Source: Kappaphycus alvarezii (Eukaryota > Rhodophyta > Florideophyceae > Gigartinales > Solieriaceae). From it: 64,000 nucleotides of DNA. Both the position numbers and the translations under genes were made by a program. The DNA lies in contig NADL03000594.1 of assembly GCA_002205965.3 (NCBI GenBank), forward strand, positions 2,294,001 to 2,358,000, in the 5' to 3' direction. The notes below the pieces were generated by a model. The model did not search any database, had not been told where the DNA came from, and worked only from the letters and a program-made list of their open reading frames with translations. Below are positions 12,368 through 23,900 of this stretch, piece after piece (the first letter of the stretch is position 1; each line of letters starts with the position of its first letter).

Positions 12368-13206
12368 TTAGTTGAGATTCTGGGGCCTCAACTTTTGCAT
12401 CAATTGACGGTCTAAAGGCTTCGCAAATATGTCTGCTACTTGGTACGACGTCAAGATGTAACGCAGCACGAGAATTAATTTTCTAACCTGATCCTTCACG
12501 TGGTGAAACTTCATCTCGATGTGCTTCTTTCGTGCGGGGATTTGCTCCACCTCAGCGTTCGATATTGCAACCTTTTTGTCTGTAAAGAACATTGTTGTCG
12601 GGATATGTTTACTTTCCTTGAACGGCGACTGCATCGTCAGTTCCTAGTGCACGCGCCTCAACCATGCGACTTCTTTTGCGCAAGACGACAATGCGATGTA
12701 TTATAACTCCGTGGACGAAAGTGCGACCATCGTTTGTCGTTGGCTCTTTCACGACACCGGCGCACCGTTTACCATCAAAAACATTCCAGATGTAAGCTTC
12801 CTCGTCTGTAGATCCCCAGCCCAGTCTGTGTCCACGAATGCCTGAAGCTTACTCGCGTTCTAACGTCTTCCCGATGAATCGACAGCGCCTCGACGATAAT
12901 TGATGCCTAGTTGCTTAAATTCTACAACATAATGCATCATGCGCTTCAGCAGAGTCGCGTGTCTGGCCGTTGGTGCATGCAAATGTCGAGCGAGTTACTG
13001 ATTGCGAACGATATGTCAGGTCTAGTGCACACCGAGAGGTATATGAGCTCTCCAATCTGTTCGCGCTCCACCTAGTGCTTCTCCTTTCGGAGAGGCACTT
13101 CGTGCGGTTGTGCTGAAGTCAGACTTGCTACTGCCGGAAGAGGCGTCCTTGTGCCATTGTCCTGGTGCAGTCCATGTTTTCTCAGCAGCTCGTAGAGTAA
13201 AAGACG
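12368..13206 (-). pseudogene. Ty1/copia reverse transcriptase end and RNase H remnant
   Basis: Reading leftward from about 13206: LLRKHGLHQDNGTRTPLP (end of the RT domain), IGELIYLSVCTRPDISFAI, AFVDTDWAGDLQTRKLTSG (RNase H first motif with its Asp residues), QTMVALSSTE, ALSSCAKEVAWLRRV, and finally ARKKHIEMKFHHVKDQV and YQVADIFAKPLDRQLMQKLR in the clean 89-codon frame at 12368-12634. This is the textbook 3' end of a copia Pol. Several stops (for example before VEREQIGEL near 13070) and frameshifts make it dead. No long terminal repeat was identified downstream. Confidence 0.8.
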
Positions 13207-13325
13207 GTCGAGTGAAGCGGCCTGGGAGGGCGTGGTGATCTGATGGTCTTCAAAAGAAAATTGCAAGTGCGCTAGAATGCGGTAGAACCGCGGAAGGATT
13301 GGTTCGGGTATGAAGACATATGTCC
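13207..13325 (-). repeat. Left arm of a diverged 119-bp inverted duplication
   Basis: The reverse complement of 13207-13325 aligns without gaps to 13825-13943, both 119 bp, with about 97 identical positions (hand count). On the - strand it encodes FGWRTYVFIPEP through RILAHLQFSFEDHQITTPSQAASLD. It directly abuts the copia RT/RNase H remnant, so the pair may be part of two head-to-head copies of the same element. Confidence 0.7.
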
Positions 13326-13824
13326 GCCAGCCAAAACGGGGAAGTAGGACAAGGGAGGGCATAGCGAGGCTGTGCGAGGAGGGCCTTCTACGCGTGATCA
13401 TGCGAGCAGAGGACACGATGGGGGTCTGCAGAAGGTGCGATTGCGATGGAGATCACCCGTTTGGAAAGGGTGGGAAGGATGCCAGTGCGTGGGTACAGAC
13501 TCTGGATGGTCGTAGCGGTGGATTCAAGGCGTTGGGCCCCTTAATGGCGGGGATTGGCGCGTAGAATAGGGTCGGCACGGATGAACTCTGCAGCCGTGAG
13601 GGTAAGAGGCGGATCGTTTGGGGCTCGTATAAGAGTGGAGAGGTCAGGGACGTCTGAGGTGGCGACCAGAACCAGGGTGGCAGTAGGGGCCAGAGGCGCG
13701 GTGGAAGCCGCTGCCACGGCCGCGTAGGAAAGAGCGGACATGGATGACACAGCTGTTCTTGGAAGACAGGCGGAAGAAGAAGAAGAACAATAACAACACC
13801 ACAATCGTCCCCATTTCGGCCAGT

Positions 13825-13943
13825 GGACATATGTCTCCATACTCAAACCGGCCCTTCAGCGGTTCTACTTCATCCTCGCGCATTTGGGCTTTTCTTTTTA
13901 AGAACTTCAGATCACCACCTTCTCCCAGGCCGCTTCACTGGAC
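13825..13943 (+). repeat. Right arm of the 119-bp inverted duplication
   Basis: Mirror copy of 13207-13325. On the + strand it reads FGQWTYVSILKPALQRFYFILAHLGFSF, a stop, then ELQITTFSQAASLD. The roughly 500 bp between the arms has G/C-rich frames on both strands (for example SALSYAAVAAASTAPLAPTATLVL on -) with no recognised domain. Confidence 0.7.
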
Positions 13944-16900
13944 TTTATTTCCCCTGTGCTGGGCATGTGGAAAACCGCGGGCGATTCCCGGCTGCCTCGT
14001 TTGGCAGCTTGAATTGACAACTTATTTTTACAGTTGTTATTCTACGTGTTAGCTTTGGCCATTTTTTCATTTGATTTCATAATTAAAGTGTAACCGGCGC
14101 CGGTGGAGACTCGCCTGCGACACCCCCGAAAAAGCCTTGTTCTCGTTTTGTTCTTCGTCTTCTTTAGCCCTATCTCCTCCGCCGACTGGGTTGTAGGTCG
14201 TCTAGCGAAGGAACTGGGTCGGTCGAGGGCCCAGGTGTATGACAAAAAAGGGCATCGCAACGACAGCGCGCGGTGCAGCTGCTTACCTTACCCAAGAATG
14301 CCCACGAAAGTCGAGCCTTCATCCATGTGTACTCATCTTTCATAATTTATGAACGGCATGCAAGCCTAAGCCGACAGTGTAAGCTAAGATATTTGAAATT
14401 CGTAGGTGCCCAACTTAAAATCCAGCTCGGCAACTGTACTGTATGTCGCGGCTGTTTGCGTCAGCTGCGCATTGAAAACTTCCATTTTTCGGATGTTTTC
14501 TGTGTTCCAATTGCCAGCGACTTTAGCACTTACTGATAGACTCTTTCAGTCAAATGCCAACCTGGTCGTTTACTTTATGCGCAGTTTGCAACGCCCAAAA
14601 TAGCAAGTAGCAGGTCATGAAACAATTCCAGAATTGCTCAAAAAGGGCGCCGTCACAACACATGACATTACCCTGCAGGGCACCTAGCACGAGGTGGGGT
14701 CAAAGCGCAGCTATGGGAGAGAGTTGTACTGTAAGGAACGGAGTAGAGGAGGCAGGAGAGCGCAGAGAGAGAGTAGCGTAGAAGGCGAAGGGAGAGAATG
14801 CCGGTGGCGGTCAGAAGATCGATGAGGGCACGAGGTCCCCCGGTAGTTGCCTCGATGCCATGGTGGGGTGCAACTACCTACTGTCCGTAGTTTTAATCTC
14901 CCGCCCCGGCGGAGTCCCTGGAAATAAGAGCCCAAGTTAAACAGTAGAAATTACAGTAATATATTGAAGTATTAGGATTGACCACACGAGGGCGAGGCGA
15001 CGCAAAGCGCACTTCAGCTCACAGGACAGTGAGGCGGGCAAACACAGGATGCTCCACAGCTTGGCAAGAATGCCAACAACGGAGGTTACGAGCCGCAGTG
15101 GCGCCACAACTATAAAGGTGACTCCCATGTGCCGTGGGCATACCAACCAGTCATGCTCCCAGGGACGCGCACCGCCACAACAGCAGCCCATGCTGCGGCC
15201 AACGCGACAAGCTGAATGTCCATATGCATCAAGGTACACACTGCGGTCGGCCACAGTCATACTGGATGTAAATGGCCATTAAGACTGCAACGATTATAAG
15301 CACTCTCCAGGATAAACATCTACTCCCCGCGCACAATGGGCCTCTCGGCGTTCGACAGGGATCACCCAGAGCCTCCAACTCGAGGAAGGGATTAAACGCA
15401 AGTTCCAGCAACGCGTTGGTACACTTGCAGTTCTCAAACTGGCCGCCAAACATTACCAAAAGCTTTCCTGTTTCATTCAACTCCTTCTCACGCGTGCCCA
15501 TCTGACAATTCTAAACGAGGCGACCCCCCTCCGCACAGGTTCCCTACTGAAGTCCGTGCCTTGATTAGAGACGCGCTCCACCAACCATGCCCACATTGTC
15601 CCGTACACATCAGCAATCCATCCCCCTCAAACTCCGCCACTCTCATGGCATGATCCATCACGACCTCCCCCCCCACTGCCCGCCACAGTAAATGGCCGCA
15701 ATATTCCTCTGCCTTACACAAGCGCCCGTGAACGGATTGAAACCGTGCACCATGGTACCGTGCGCCATGATACCCCAAGGCAAGATGCGTGATCCATGAG
15801 CAATCTCCGCCGCAATACAGAATCCGTCTCCTCAACCACCTTGACGCACCCATCAGTCGAACTCCCCACCACCTCCGCCCGATATTTTAGCACCCGAGCA
15901 TTCACTGTAGGCCACCCCTGTTCCACTCGTACGGGATACATAACACTCACCAAACCCCACAAACTCTCTCGCAATCCTAAAAGCGCTTGTTATCATCGGG
16001 CTTGGATGCAGCCCATTCGTTCGATTCAATTCCACTAGTATGTTCACCAATGCCAAGTCGCCCTGTATGGATCCGTGGGGTGAAACACACGCATATACGC
16101 ATTCGCAAACAGCCCAACCCCCCTCCACCCACGCCATACAACTAGCATAGGCGGCATCATCCGTCCTGCTCCATAAACGTCTACAACCTCGATGCGGCCG
16201 GGTATGTCGGCATAGGAACTTGGCCAGAAAACTGCATAGGATCCCAAGTGTAGGTGCTGAATGCTATGACCCACATCACATTCGGAAGCGAACCGTTAGT
16301 TATAACGCCCATCAAGAAGCACTAAAATCAGAAGGCATCGTTACGCTCGACGAAAAGTTAGCCGTCGACGGCGCCCAGGACTAGGAGCGAGGGTAGGAGG
16401 GGGGCGGAGACGAGGGGTCACAGGGCCATAACAGTATTGAGGAGCACAACAGGGCCAAACGTTGGATTTGATAGTGGTTCGCTAGTTGCCCCATTGCAGA
16501 ATAAAGCCGCGATTGGCTCACGACGGTGATGTAGTCGGCGCGAACAGTTGACGAGTAGCAGGTAAGGCGCAAGTGCGGGAGGGGGGCATGGGCATGGTCA
16601 TGGGCATGGTTGGGAGGTTGGGGGAGGATAGGGCGGAAGATGTTGTTTAGTTGGACACGGGCCCATGGCGAGCGGGAGGGCATGGAAGAGTTTTAGAGAT
16701 GGAGGTTGGTACGCAGTTCGGGAAGCCAATAATGGCGCTGGGCGTCGAATAGTGGGCTGTTACAATCTTGAGCAGCAGTGTTTGGAGCTCCATTATGCAA
16801 AATGTCCATTGCACTATTTGTTCCACGCCTTGACCACGATTCGTGCCGATGAAACGAATCAGGCTTAGATTGCGCATAATGCAGACAGCAACGAGTAGAT

Positions 16901-17654
16901 CTAGTCCTCAACTCACTTGCATTACCTGGTTTCCAGATGGTTTGTTTTTTGCTGTTTTCCTTTAATAGAATAGAGCCACGAGGAAATGGTAGTCTCGGCC
17001 CGGACTCTTCAGCATCGTTAAACATGTCCCAGTGGATTGTTCGAAAGAACCTCTGAGAGAATACAGCGACGACAATTAGGTAACTTGAGCCCCCAGGAAT
17101 CTCCATTCTGTGATGATTGCTTACATACAAGTCAAAGCGCAAATGAAAATTGCACTGCGCGAGATCCGAGAAAAGGTTTCACCGATACAGGAAGGCGGAT
17201 AGCAAGCATTGACCTGAAAATTCCTGGCGTGATTTGAATATCCCCCAGTTCTTCTCAGGCCCAGTCTTTCAGGCACCCTACCCAAGTCGAGTACCCACAT
17301 ACTCGATCATCGATCCGGACCTTTTAGAACACTCCGCAGCCTCACAAACTGCATATAGTGAAACAGTTCCGAAAGTGCTGCTCCCAGACGACCAAAATAT
17401 CATTTAATCGCAACTGCCGAATGACGATTTGCAAGTTTTTTTGCAAAAGAAGCAAAATTGGGGGACTTATGAGGATATGAATCACAATCTTTGGAATCAT
17501 CTTCCGATGCGGACCGAAGCAGTTGGGTCTGATATACGCGCAATCAATTCTTCCGCATGAGAGCGACGTTTGCCGTTTCATGATGGTTTCCGATTCTCTC
17601 TCTTCGCAATCTTGAAAAGAAGGCCAGCACATGCTTATGCATCTATTACGTCAT
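13944..17654. other. No recognised gene; overlapping open frames, probably decayed DNA
   Basis: A short segment at about 14190-14240 (+) encodes DWVVGRLAKELGRSRAQVYDKK, which looks helix-turn-helix or Myb-like, but nothing around it confirms a gene. Between 14940 and 16690 many overlapping frames of 76-121 codons occur on the - strand, including one with a hydrophobic segment (WRVLIIVAVLMAIYIQ) at 15229-15501. None forms a recognisable domain and the signal changes frame repeatedly. A 149-codon frame at 16693-17142 (-) is also unrecognised. This may be one or more heavily decayed genes. Confidence 0.3.
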
Positions 17655-17706
17655 TTGAGCAAGTTTGCCTTCCCGTATTAATATACGAGAAGGCAAGCTT
17701 GCTCAA
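17655..17706. repeat. 52-bp near-perfect palindrome
   Basis: The two 26-base halves are reverse complements at 22 positions. The mismatches are two single positions, which could form G-U pairs in RNA, and the central TA/AT. It begins TTGAGCAAG and ends CTTGCTCAA. No protein motif covers it. It could be a small foldback element or a stem-loop in a transcript. Confidence 0.85.
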
Positions 17707-18361
17707 TTGATGTGATCTTTCACATAGAGATGGATTTCGCCTGTTGAAAACTTCAAGGTCTGTAAATATGGAATCTTTGGTGCCAAGAACCCTGGGGTTT
17801 ACTAATTTCTGAAAGGATTTAGGGCATGGGCATTTGGGGTTCAGGATGTCCTCCGTGCGTTGTCCAAGAAGGAAAGCTGAGAACATGTCCCGACGAGGCA
17901 GTGGTAACGAGTCCCACATCAATGCGCCACAGTAAAGACGTTCTCTCTTACCGTGACAAAAGATATGTACTATCAACGCGTGAGGAGACGATTCTTTGTC
18001 GTATTCACCTGTTAAACATTGAAAGAGCAAGCCAGACCAGTCAGACAACAGGTCTTCAGCAAACGACAAAGAAAGAAATGGTAAAGGAGCATTGGTTTCG
18101 TTCTTTAGAATTCCATTTCAGAAATTATAGTATACACGGCGACGGGCAGAAGATGCGATTTCATAAAGATCTTTTGGAGACTTTGTCCAAAGTGGTGTAC
18201 ATTAGCGACACCTGCGCTGTCAGTGGTACCTTGGAATCTGCTGGCTTGAGGCACTAGCTTCATAAAGCAGTTCAGACATGGCAAAAGTTACAAACAGCAT
18301 CCAAGTACGGCAACTCGGATCGGCAGTGGCGACAAGCATTTACAATGCCGACTGACAAAGA
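17707..18361. other. Downstream flank of the APC10 gene, unrecognised open frames
   Basis: Long frames exist on both strands (144 codons at 17635-18069 on -, 143 codons at 17826-18257 on +). They overlap and have no recognisable motif, so I do not call either as a gene. The sequence also holds the 3' flank of the - strand APC10 gene ending at 18362. Confidence 0.3.
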
Positions 18362-19240
18362 TCAGCGAATGGTCTCCCGCATTTGAAATTCAATGGAACT
18401 AAATTTTGACGCGGTTTGAATGACCTGCTGGTTCGGTCCTAAAGCACGGACCATTCGAACATGAGAGTCTCGTCCATTCTGATGATTGCAATGAATGAGG
18501 ATTTGAATCATGTGGGCCCTTGTGACGGAATGATCTCGCATAGCTTCCAAATGTCCATTGACACCCGCCAAGGCATCTTGATGTTTCTTCTTGAGGTCAG
18601 CCTGTCGCTTAGCCAATTTTTCTTGCCTTAATTTAGTGCGCTCACGACGCCTAGCGAGTCGGGCGGCCTCTTCGCCCGGCGAAAGATCCATGAGTGCATC
18701 ATCTGACTCTTCATCATCACTTAAATGATCGCAGATGCGTGGCGCAGCGCCCAATGGAATAGTGACCCATCCTTGCGGGGCATCGAGCTTTCGCAACTTG
18801 CGCACTGGACGTAAATCGTGAAAATTGGATCCCGCATGGACGGAAATGACGGCAGGGGTGTAGCTTTCGTCGGTGTTGTAATCGAGGTAGAGTTGAATGG
18901 AGGAGACCTTGAGTCTAGAGCAGAAGTGAGCGGAGATGGTGTGCGGTTGGGGGCCGTCGGATTGCCAATACGTCGTTGGATTGCCGTCGAGGAGTTGCTC
19001 AATGCCGTTTCCTGGTTTCGCTGTACTCACAGTCCAGGTGGCGAGGGCGGTCAAGTCGCGTTGATTGGTAGGGGAGGAAGTGGGTGTGAAACGGCCAGTC
19101 GGGGTTTTTGGAGACGCGGGCAGGTTGGATTGCGGACGCTTGGATGAGCGGAGGGAAAGACAGAGTTCTTCGAGGAGTCCGATGGGGTCATCCTCCTCGT
19201 CGCTGAGGCAATTGAGATATTCCGAGTGAGACACGTCCAT
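18362..19240 (-). CDS. APC10: Anaphase-promoting complex subunit 10 (DOC domain), with a long insertion
   Basis: 292 codons from the ATG at 19238-19240; a longer frame upstream lies in repeat sequence and is rejected as N terminus. APC10/Doc1 is a processivity subunit of the anaphase-promoting ubiquitin ligase that helps bind substrate degrons. The DOC beta-sandwich begins at about residue 62 (ALATWTVSTAKPGNGIEQLLDGNPTTYWQSDG, then PHTISAHF, SSIQLYLDYNTDESYTP, and GWVTIPLG near 165). It resumes at about 239 (QILIHCNHQNGRDSHVRMVRALGP). The protein ends EFQMRETIR, matching the conserved Ile-Arg tail that docks on APC3. Residues 1-60 are an acidic, Ser/Pro-rich extension. About 73 residues (166-238), first acidic then a charged Arg/Lys/Glu helix, interrupt the DOC fold. 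The family is usually about 180-250 residues. No intron is apparent. A cluster of ACAGT repeats lies 135-270 bp upstream. Confidence 0.93.
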   Translation of the reverse strand: MDVSHSEYLNCLSDEEDDPIGLLEELCLSLRSSKRPQSNLPASPKTPTGRFTPTSSPTNQRDLTALATWTVSTAKPGNGIEQLLDGNPTTYWQSDGPQPHTISAHFCSRLKVSSIQLYLDYNTDESYTPAVISVHAGSNFHDLRPVRKLRKLDAPQGWVTIPLGAAPRICDHLSDDEESDDALMDLSPGEEAARLARRRERTKLRQEKLAKRQADLKKKHQDALAGVNGHLEAMRDHSVTRAHMIQILIHCNHQNGRDSHVRMVRALGPNQQVIQTASKFSSIEFQMRETIR

Positions 19241-19373
19241 GGTCAACCAAGAAGTGGAGTCTGCACTCGGAACACAGACGTTTGGTAAATATCCCTGTCT
19301 GTCAGGCGTGGTCAGGTTCCTTTCTAAATGGGCTTCATGGATCAAGGTACGATTCAAACCTGCGAATGAAGCA

Positions 19374-19508
19374 ATACTGTGTAGTACTGTACAGTACATG
19401 TTCACTATACACTGGGCCTTTTTTTTCCGACTGTTACAGTACATACGATGCAATTCCCTACATGTACAGTACAGTACAGTACAGTACAATACAGTACCGT
19501 ACAGTACT
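19374..19508. promoter_or_regulatory. ACAGT / GTACAGTAC repeat cluster upstream of APC10
   Basis: Pentanucleotide ACAGT units and their inverted form occur at 19374-19399, 19435-19443 and, as a run of about eight units with two variants, at 19461-19508. The cluster starts about 135 bp upstream of the APC10 ATG. Similar clusters precede three other genes in the window, which suggests a promoter role, but a plain microsatellite is an alternative. Confidence 0.45.
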
Positions 19509-19739
19509 GAAGACTGTTTCGTCCAAGCATTATAATTTTGAAATCTGTTGCATTCTTACAGTAGTTTGAAATTTCAAATGCAGTCAAAACTTAAAATTAT
19601 CGTACTCCAGAACTCGAGCCGCGAATCTAGAAACGAAGGCGGGAACACACTGCAGTTGACAGCGGCGTGGATACAGTTAATTACGTTGTAATGCCATGTC
19701 ACACTGCCCCTCCCGCGCAGTGCTTGACATACCGTATTT

Positions 19740-20529
19740 ACACACACTTTTTCAGTCGGACGCCATCCACGAGCGGGTGCAAGAGGAGATCGATGTGGGC
19801 GACAATAGACGGCAGGCCTTCCGTGCCTCCATGGGGCTCCCCGGCGCGAAAGATTGGGTGTACTGCACCCCATCTCCGGGCCTTAAGACTAGCATTGAAC
19901 CAAGAGAATTCTCAATATGGTTCCAATACTATTGCCAAGTCCCGCTCTTCCCTCCGGAAACACCATGCCCCAAGCGGAACTGCCCCGAAACTCTCGACTG
20001 TTTCGGCGACCATCTGTTGCACTGCTTACAAGGGGGCGAGAGGGCGCGAAGACACGACTGTCAGGTTCGTTTATTGGCAAGCGATCTCATGAAAGCCGCG
20101 CGACATCCAGTCATCGAGCCGCGAGAAGGGGTCCACCGCACAAGACCCGATATTCGCGCAATGGGACGAACTGGCAGAACAGACTTCTTCGACGTCACCT
20201 TTGTCAACCCCCTAGCGCCCTCGAACAGGAGAGTGAGGACATTCAACCCACTCACCTCGCTTAACGCGGCAAGAACGGCGAAACACAGAAGATACGAGTC
20301 CTTTATCGCGTCTTCCGCCGGAAGTAGGCTAGTGCCCGTCCCTATCTCTACCCTTGGGGGATGACACCCGGACGCCCACGCGTTGCTAACCGACGTCGCA
20401 CGCAACGTCGCTACGAGGGCAAGGGAGACCTACGCAAAGGTCAAAGAAATCTTAACACAGCGTCATGCCGCAGCAGCAGTAATGTCCAATGCAGCGTGCC
20501 CGTTGGCCGGCCTCCCGTCAGTTTTCTAG
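19740..20529 (+). pseudogene. 3' end of a LINE with restriction-like endonuclease, 5'-truncated
   Basis: The frame from about 19740 reads DAIHERVQEEIDVGDNRRQAFRASMGLPG, then a Cys/His cluster (CPKRNCPETLDCFGDHLLHC) and an endonuclease-like core (RTRPDIRAMG, then TDFFDVTFVNPL). The last two match the RPD and D-x-T spacing of restriction-like endonucleases at the C terminus of R2/CRE/Dong-type LINE proteins. A TGA at 20362-20364 replaces the Trp expected in GGWHPDAH. The same frame then runs on to TAG at 20527-20529. No reverse transcriptase precedes it, which is the normal 5' truncation of a dead LINE copy. Its sequence differs clearly from the C terminus of the LINE at 53-57 kb, so two lineages are present. 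Confidence 0.7.
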
Positions 20530-20930
20530 CGTTTTGACAACTTCCCGCCAACCCTTTACATTGTAAGCCTTTACCATCACGACATCCCTTAGGGAACAGC
20601 TGACCATATTTTTCATGCATTAAAAACACCCCACATTTCCCCCCTTTTTCAGTCAAGGGGCAGATTAACGGAAAAAAGAGTCAACTTGAAAAATTGCGCG
20701 TTTCCGGAATTCCTATGAAACGCACATTGCTGTAAAGCTCTCTACAAGCTTGATACGGCTACGCCAGTCATATCATGAAGAGAGCGGCGGATGCATCATG
20801 GCGCCAACCCAAAGTTTGTGCTTCTCGGAATAATTTACGTCGATAAAAGTTTTAAGAAATTAAGATGTCTGGGCAATGACAATGCAAATAGAAAACCATC
20901 CAATCAAACTACTGAACTGAATTTGCAGCG
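20530..20930. other. Spacer between LINE fragment and the next repeat, nothing recognised
   Basis: Holds the presumed 3' flank of the LINE fragment. No poly(A) or microsatellite tail is obvious at the LINE end, and no gene is seen. Confidence 0.4.
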
Positions 20931-20934
20931 TCTA

Positions 20935-23900
20935 CCGATCATTTTCTCGCGGAACGCATTGATGAGAGCTCGGTCTTGATGCTTGCCTCCTTGGGAAAGC
21001 CTGGAGGTAAACTGTTCGCATCTAGGTTGAGCGCATCGATCAGCGCAATCATACTGTGGCGAGGCTTTAAGTCAGGAGATGCATCAAGAAGCTCTTCAAG
21101 CTTATTGCATTAGAGCTCGTTCCCTGCCACCCTCCTCACAACTGCACCACTACTGGAATCCTTCATCCTCCTGACTAATGCAGATATATAATAAGTAATG
21201 CTTCGTTCCCCGGGAATATCGTATCTATCAGGATACGTTTTCGCGGTGACTATCTCATTCGACTAGGACTGATATTCTTTCCTTGGTCTGCCTCCCCAAT
21301 ATTAAACCACCCTTAAATCTCCCTTGCGAACTTGTGCAAAGAGTTCTGGCTATATGTTTCTTCATGCTTAGGCTTCTCCGCCCATCCCCGTTTTAGCACA
21401 CTTTCGACAAATGTGTCCGAAACAGTCATGTCTAAGCGCTTTGACACTTCTTTGGTGGTGAACAACGGGGCACCAGCTGCGTCTAGCGTATCAGAATCCA
21501 TTCCTGCAGACCTACTAAGTACAGAAGAGCTGCCTGAATCTCCCTTGCAGGTACGGATATGCTTTTGTAGGAAGCTATGAACTTGCTTTTGTAGGAAGAT
21601 ATGAACTCTGTAAGACTTCCCACACTTATCAAAAACATGCCTAGTATCACCAGTGCCGGCATCATTGTCATCACTCGCAGTAGTTTCTTTTTTTAACGAC
21701 TTCTCAACATCTTCAATTGCATTTACTACTGCCGAAAGACGTTTACTTCTTTGATATCGCAAGCATGAACGGACTTAGACCGACATGCCTTTAATTGTGC
21801 TTTTGTAGGCTATATCACTGAGGTTTACGATGGCGATGTATTCATCGCCTTGTTCCTCAATTGCCTCAGTTTCGTTATCAGCGCCATTGCCATCACTGCT
21901 TACTTCCTTTTCCTCTGCACTTTCCCCCTTCAATATTGTAGAAGTAACTCATCGAAAAAACCTGTACACAAAGCCTCTACTAGCAATTGAGTATATCTTC
22001 ACCAAGAAATGGTTACTAGATGCAAATTTATATGTAAAATCATTAACATGTCCCAGCTTAGCCATTTGATTGCTTTGAAGGTACCAACACGCTGCTTTAG
22101 ACTTTTATTATCTCTCTGAAGATGTATCATCTCTGCAGTGCAGTTCGCAAACCCCCTTAAAGTTTTAAGCACTGTCAGAATACCCCAGGTGCTGCGACGT
22201 CGTTTTAAGTTTCATTGCAATATCGGCTCATGTTCATCATTCCAATTGAAAAGTGGGCGCCCACAAGGCTTTTACCTCGTTGTATTTCAGAATATACCAA
22301 TAAGTCCAATAGAAACCTGTAAAGCTTTGCAATGAACGGATCCATGACCGGAAATAAGTCATTCTGATAGCAGTGGGCGTCGTATGACATGATTGATACG
22401 TTTTTGATGTTTGGTGGTTCAGCCCTTAGTCGCGATAGTACTGCATCAAAGATTGAGCACATGGAAGCACTATCTTGTGTCATATTTCGTTGCTCAGAAC
22501 ATGATCGAAGAATAAAGTTGACTGACCTGGGCCCTAGAGGTGTAAAATATAGCCGAACCGTACCAGGAAATTCCCTTCTTCCCGAAGAACTCAGTTGTCT
22601 TGTAGCGGTACCTGATCACCTCAAATTTCATTTTGTAGTCCATTAGAATTATACAAGAGGGGCTTCTCCCTCTTCTTTTAGTGATGAGAACACCTCGGTT
22701 ATCCGTTTCTCTGGATTATAACAGCGGTGCTGGTGCCCCATGTAGAGTAAAATTTCATTCCTGACTTCCTTCAGGGAGTCAATATTATCCTCACGCTGAG
22801 TGCAAAGTGCACTCTATACGTTATGAATAACTTGATACGGGATTAGACATGCAAGGAAACCAATTTTTGCACATCGGTATCTTGTTTCTTAGAATTTGCA
22901 AGTGAAAATTTTTGGTCATGTAAGGGATCATTTTCACTTCTTATATTCTCAGGATAAACAAACTTGAGGTATTCATCGACTGAACACAGTTGTATTTTCA
23001 GGACCTTACTAGTACCTTGCTCTTCAACTTTGATTTGTTACAATTTACCTTACGTACTTCAAATTATCATAGACGAGGACTCCAAGAACATGACCAACAG
23101 CAGCATTAATTTTCTATTGTCCTCTTGTAAACTTATTTACCAGCTGGAGGAAAGAATATCTACTAAGATATTGACACTGCTGATCTGCTTCACATTTATT
23201 TTCAGAGATCTTGTATCCTCACAACTTTCTCTCCTCAGCACAGCTAGGAATTCAGCCCATCTATCATCAAGTCGTATGCGCTTTGTACCCAAAGATAGGA
23301 GCTGAAAATTATCGCTTCTGAGTAAGTACTTCAATGCAGTCCTCAATACCGTATCACTGACACGAAATGCCATTTTTATGCTCTGGTATGCTCCCGTTGC
23401 TCAAAAATATATCCTATTTCTTACGAACAACTTGGAAAGATATCCACTTGTCTTTTGCTTTGTCGCTGGGAGGGTACTGGCACCCAGTTCATTGGCCTTT
23501 CTCTTCGACGGGTTGACATTGCGACGTGCAGTGCTAATGTTAATAACAGACCCAGGGGGTCAAATGGGAATACATTTGGAGCAATAAAATCTTTTCATGT
23601 CATCAATAACTTGAACTCCAAGGACAAATTCGCAGCAATACATATAAAAATGGGCCTGGAAATGATAGCAATTATGTACCGTCGCTGTTCTATTTAAATT
23701 ATTGCTGTCGATGAGACAGCTTAGGAATGACATATTTGGTACCATTTTTATCCTCGCCAAAGACATAAATAACGCTTCCTACCAAGCCTTGCACTTCTTC
23801 AACGCTACAAGTCGCGCTGAGAACACTGAGAAATAATCTTTTTTCAATACTTCCCCTCTTAGCGCCCTTTATCCCAGCAACATAAGCTCCCTTCAACCTG

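Noticed and set aside
14190-14240. Possible Myb/helix-turn-helix fragment WVVGRLAKELGRSRAQVYDK
   Set aside because: A single short match with no supporting domain, start or neighbour; too little to call a gene.
19241-19489. 83-codon N-terminal extension of the APC10 frame
   Set aside because: It begins at the ACAGT repeats (MYCTVLYCTC is a translation of the repeat) and has no family similarity; the ATG at 19240 leads straight into the conserved protein.
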